Shown in pieces: positions 61,032 through 64,000 of a stretch of DNA of 64,000 bases. The stretch is taken from contig NC_088776.1 of the NCBI RefSeq assembly GCF_954871325.1, positions 61,962,954 through 62,026,953 of the forward strand, given 5' to 3'. The notes below the pieces were generated by a model. The model made no database searches. It was not told where the DNA came from and saw nothing but the letters and a program-made list of their open reading frames with translations. Both the position numbers and the translations under genes were made by a program. How positions within the stretch are numbered: position 1 is the stretch's first letter; each line of letters begins with the position of its first letter. This DNA is from Gordionus sp. m RMFG-2023. Taxonomy: Eukaryota; Nematomorpha; Gordioida; Chordodea; Parachordodidae.

Positions 61032-61283
61032 TTATATATACCTGATGAAAAAGAAAAAAAAATAATGATATATATTTTTACTTACTCTCACCATAATCGT
61101 TTTTCCTTTAAACTATGTGCATGACAAATTTTTTTAAATTGAAATAGTTCCTTTTGTAAACTATAGATCAAAAATGAGATATTTTGATATGATATTCTAT
61201 GCTTATTAAATAAAAATGTCAAAATTCTAGAATAATGCAGCGTTTCTCTGCCCATGCTGATTAAGCTCTTCTTAATCAAATCG
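61032..61283 (-). CDS. 3' end of an unidentified host gene (two exons)
   Basis: On the - strand a strong acceptor (tttatattttacacag) opens a 192-nt block, 61283-61092, coding without a stop. The peptide runs from DLIKKSLISMGRETLHYS through FLFNKHRISYQNISFLIYS to HAHSLKEKRL. A strong donor gtgagagtaagt follows, then a 50-nt intron (61091-61042) ending in a pyrimidine tract and tttttcatcag. The next exon completes Trp and reads Tyr-Ile-stop (stop at 61034-61032), giving a natural C-terminus ...KRLWYI. Exon borders are both in phase 2. Upstream exons were not found: a possible 30-nt intron just before the exon would place a stop in frame and is rejected. The protein family is not recognised. Confidence 0.55.
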
Positions 61284-61299
61284 CTGTGTAAAATATAAA

Positions 61300-63020
61300 G
61301 TGAAGATTTATACCTTTGTCAAAGGACATGATTTACCTCTCTGATTTCTTATTAATCTAGTTTTAATACTGATAATTTTGTGTCTAGTTAATAATATTGG
61401 AGTCTTGAATTAATAATCAATCTTAAAAAGTATTTTATTCGATATAAAACCAAACTATTTTTATACATCAAAATTATCCATTCATAATAATATTTAAGTT
61501 ATCATCATATCATATATTAACAAAAACTAAATAAATATGATAAAAATACAGGGTTAATAATCTTTAAAAATCAAATTAAATAGTGAAACATTTATTAACA
61601 ATTGTTTTTATTAGCATGTAAAATGTAAAAACTATTAACTTTAAATTTTTCTTTAAATATTTGTTTATAATCCTTAGAATATTTGGGATATTTATTTAAT
61701 CATATATTTTTAACTTTCTTTTAGAAAGGGTAAATTATCGCAAAGAGACACCATCTCTTGTACATTTCAATTTAGTTACATCCCTTCATGCGGCCCAAAC
61801 CTATAAAATGACGCTAGTCACAAGGACAACTTATAACAAAACAATAGAATTAGGAAAATTTAAAGAAGTAAATTATACATGCCATAAAATTATAGAAAAA
61901 TATAACTCGAAAATATTTTTGCCATTTAAATTTATTTTATAAGTGGTTTTTTGTATTTTTTTTTAGCTAGCATTAATGTTAACTAATTTTTAAAAACAGC
62001 TTACTCATGATTTAACTAAAAATATTATAAGCTTAGAGATCTTGCTCATGAATGGTAGACATTTCTGGACACTTATTAACTAAATTTCTATAATATTATT
62101 TGATTGTCACTGTTTTAAAAAATTGAAGAAATCGAGTCGTTTATAAATGTTAATCAAAATATATAATCAATACATTGTAAATTAAAATATCATAATCATG
62201 ACTTCATTACCATGTTTTAAAATATTGACCAAAAATAAAATATGCTATTAATAAAATTGGAACGAATTTAAGTTAATCCACCTATAGGTGGCCCTAAGCA
62301 TTGAAAGACTATGATGTTTAATCTTTAAAGATAATGACAAAACGGATTGACACCCATGGAAATTTTGGATTTATTATTATTCAAGGATAATCCATTACTA
62401 TAGAAAGATATAATAAACTGCACTTTGAACATAAGGTAAATTGCCTACCATCTTCTAAATACCATATATTCAGATCATAATTAAATTTGATAGATCTTCA
62501 TAGGAATTAATACCAAATATATTATGGAGGTGTGGCTTATTGTCGCTTTCCTGTGAGTCCAAGGAAAGGGATATTATATTAATAGCATAATTTTGTTACC
62601 ATAACAATCTTTCAAATTATAGTTATAAGAGGAATAGGTTTGGTAGGTGGATTAGGATTCAATTCATTTTGGGGTTAGGGGTATTAATTTCTCAAAATTA
62701 GGGTGCTGATAAATTATTTTCTATGAGAGGTAAAAGTAGGAATGTATAAGCCGCTTCCACACCCTATTAGATAATATAAACTTTTTTTTATATCGGGGCC
62801 TACCTGAAAATCTAATTTGTATTTGAAAATACTCCAATTAGTTTTTTTTATGTTTAAAAATACATCTCTTTAATAACTTTTTTTTAAAAGTTCCAAACCT
62901 ACTCTAGGTCCAACTTGAAAAATAAATTGAAATAATTTTGAAACACGAGAGATAAATATTTGTGATATATTCTTTTATTTTTGGCTATGAAGTGATAACT
63001 AAGAGTTAAACTGTACAGAG
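61300..63020. other. AT-rich stretch, likely intron or intergenic
   Basis: Nothing firm. It may contain further exons of the - strand gene. One 20-nt candidate near 61352-61333 was too weak to list. 61970-62040 faintly resembles the inner part of the TAGTGTTGTTAA MITE. Confidence 0.4.
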
Positions 63021-63614
63021 GCGGTTTGGTCTTAAGAATCGGTTACTTGATTAGGTCTGATTTTTAAAATTAATTTTCGATGTTTCAGTACTCTCTGGAT
63101 TGATAGAAAAATATTTTTTAAATTATATATATTATCAAATTATAATCAATAATTCAATTAACTTCAATTCCTAGTGATAAGATATTTTTCAAAGCAGGTG
63201 TTATAAAGAAGATAAATGATTATCAAGCAAGATTTTACCAATCCAGTATAATGTATAAACGATAATCCTTGAACTATTATGCGTACAAGTACGTACGGCT
63301 TGCCCACAAATGTTAAAAAGTTTCTCATATTTTTTCCCCACCTTAATAAATCCAATTAGATGGAAATGAGAAAAACCTAGTGTAGCTCTGTTGTTCCTAC
63401 AACGTTGAGAGGGCGAATGCGCTTTATCACGTATCACGTATAAAAATATTTTTTCTTATCTTGGTAAATCTGATTTTATTATTCTGTAATATAAATATAA
63501 TAATTACTCGTGAGCTATCATATTATATTATTTTTATATTTGTAAATAAATAAAAATATTTTGCTTATACTTAAAATCTATGAATAATTTATCGATTAAG
63601 CAGGACCAAACCGC
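63021..63614 (+). mobile_element. Repeat family C copy 2, possible hAT-like MITE
   Basis: GCGGTTTGGTC at the left and its exact inverse GACCAAACCGC at the right. Colinear with 10582-11062 but with an extra richer block of about 160 bases (63280-63440) that creates the chance-looking - strand frames there. Confidence 0.55.
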
Positions 63615-63695
63615 GACTTTGAGATAAGTTAAATTTTCGTTAAATCTTTAAATTTTGGCATTTTTTTAAATTTTTAAACAATCCATCAACCATAT

Positions 63696-63840
63696 ACATG
63701 CATCAAATGTAAAACATTAGTTGACTCCAAAGGGAGACATGGTCTAAATTGTATATATAGTAAGGCAGGCATGCAAGGCATGCAGCAATTAATTTAGCTA
63801 TTAGCCGTTCTCTTACCAGGGCCCGAATACCAAACATCCT
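63696..63840 (+). mobile_element. Decayed LINE relic (zinc-knuckle region)
   Basis: A frame from 63696 reads TCIKCKTLVDSKGRHGLNC, matching CSGCNSPDSKGRHSLHC of LINE copy 2, followed by a weak match to the ALKSAQIPSTLEP segment. Broken and short. Confidence 0.7.
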
Positions 63841-64000
63841 GGAGCCTACAAATTTATCGTTAGATGATGGCTTAAGACCTGATGGCTTAACTTCCGTGCC
63901 ATGGTCATAAGGGAAATCCTTAATTTGGGACTTAACATGCGTATCTTCTTTCCCAAAAAATTTAAATTCTAATCCGGTTGATACAGCCGAAAAAAAAACA
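63841..64000 (+). repeat. Repeat family A, copy 5 (runs off the window)
   Basis: 63850-64000 matches 615-720, 6230-6345, 33120-33245 and 42305-42430, including 'gatgatgg.ttaag', 'ctaatccggttgata' and 'agccga'. Confidence 0.7.

Noticed and set aside
63164-63437. Overlapping - strand frames of 63 and 78 codons
   Set aside because: They cross the border of repeat family C and its inserted block and resemble no protein.
1-64000. CRISPR array, prokaryotic operons, rRNA genes
   Set aside because: The tandem repeats seen are micro- and minisatellites without unique spacers, and no rRNA-like conserved blocks were found.

Overview
This is a very AT-rich (by eye roughly four fifths A+T), repeat-dense stretch of a eukaryotic nuclear genome. 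The LINE, hAT, Ty3/Gypsy, tRNA-derived SINE and non-autonomous LTR families, together with GT-AG introns, point to an invertebrate animal. I cannot place it further. There is no bacterial-style gene organisation and no rRNA. Most of the window is decayed transposon and intron-like sequence.

The most interesting content is a series of very short exon-like blocks on the + strand between about 17.65 and 41.0 kb. Nine strong and four weaker blocks each have an AG acceptor, an open reading frame of 9-51 nt and a GT donor. All lengths are multiples of three. All are in the same phase (a codon split 1/2 at both borders), and most encode short acidic peptides such as EEEAVP, EAEEETIQ, EDIESAV and EVAVEGYAL. 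At least three pairs are duplicates of each other together with their intron flanks. This looks like a micro-exon gene built by exon-module duplication. Its first exon, last exon and function are not visible. A second host gene is suggested on the - strand at 61.03-61.28 kb by a 192-nt coding exon, a 50-nt intron and a terminal exon.

Layout: 1-8.8 kb holds two copies of a multi-kb AT-rich repeat (family A), the first interrupted by a 5'-truncated LINE (1.17-3.35 kb) bracketed by inverted repeats. 8.86-9.26 kb is a hAT MITE with a perfect 8-bp target duplication. 9.94-10.1 kb is a tRNA-derived SINE on the - strand. 15.02-17.0 kb is a young, structurally complete but non-coding LTR element on the - strand. 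17.6-33.5 kb holds most of the micro-exons in long AT-rich introns. 34.0-34.2 kb is another hAT MITE with a perfect 8-bp target duplication. 34.9-37.7 kb is repeat family B, and 37.67-39.47 kb is a second LINE copy. 39.5-44.9 kb is a second copy of the 29.7-33.5 kb exon module plus family A. It carries a further MITE with terminal inverted repeats of about 100 bp. 45.8-51.4 kb is a large hAT element with a nearly complete but broken transposase and GC-rich 13-bp minisatellites at its ends. 51.8-54.7 kb holds Ty3/Gypsy pol fossils in opposite orientations. 55.7-57.8 kb is another family B copy, and 59.7-60.1 kb is a second copy of the first hAT MITE, inverted. 60.4 and 63.7 kb hold relics of older LINEs, and the window ends inside another family A copy.

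The family A copies, the exon modules and the family B copies all lie in the same orientation and recur in the order exon module - A - B. I therefore infer that the locus grew by large direct segmental duplications, later loaded with transposons.
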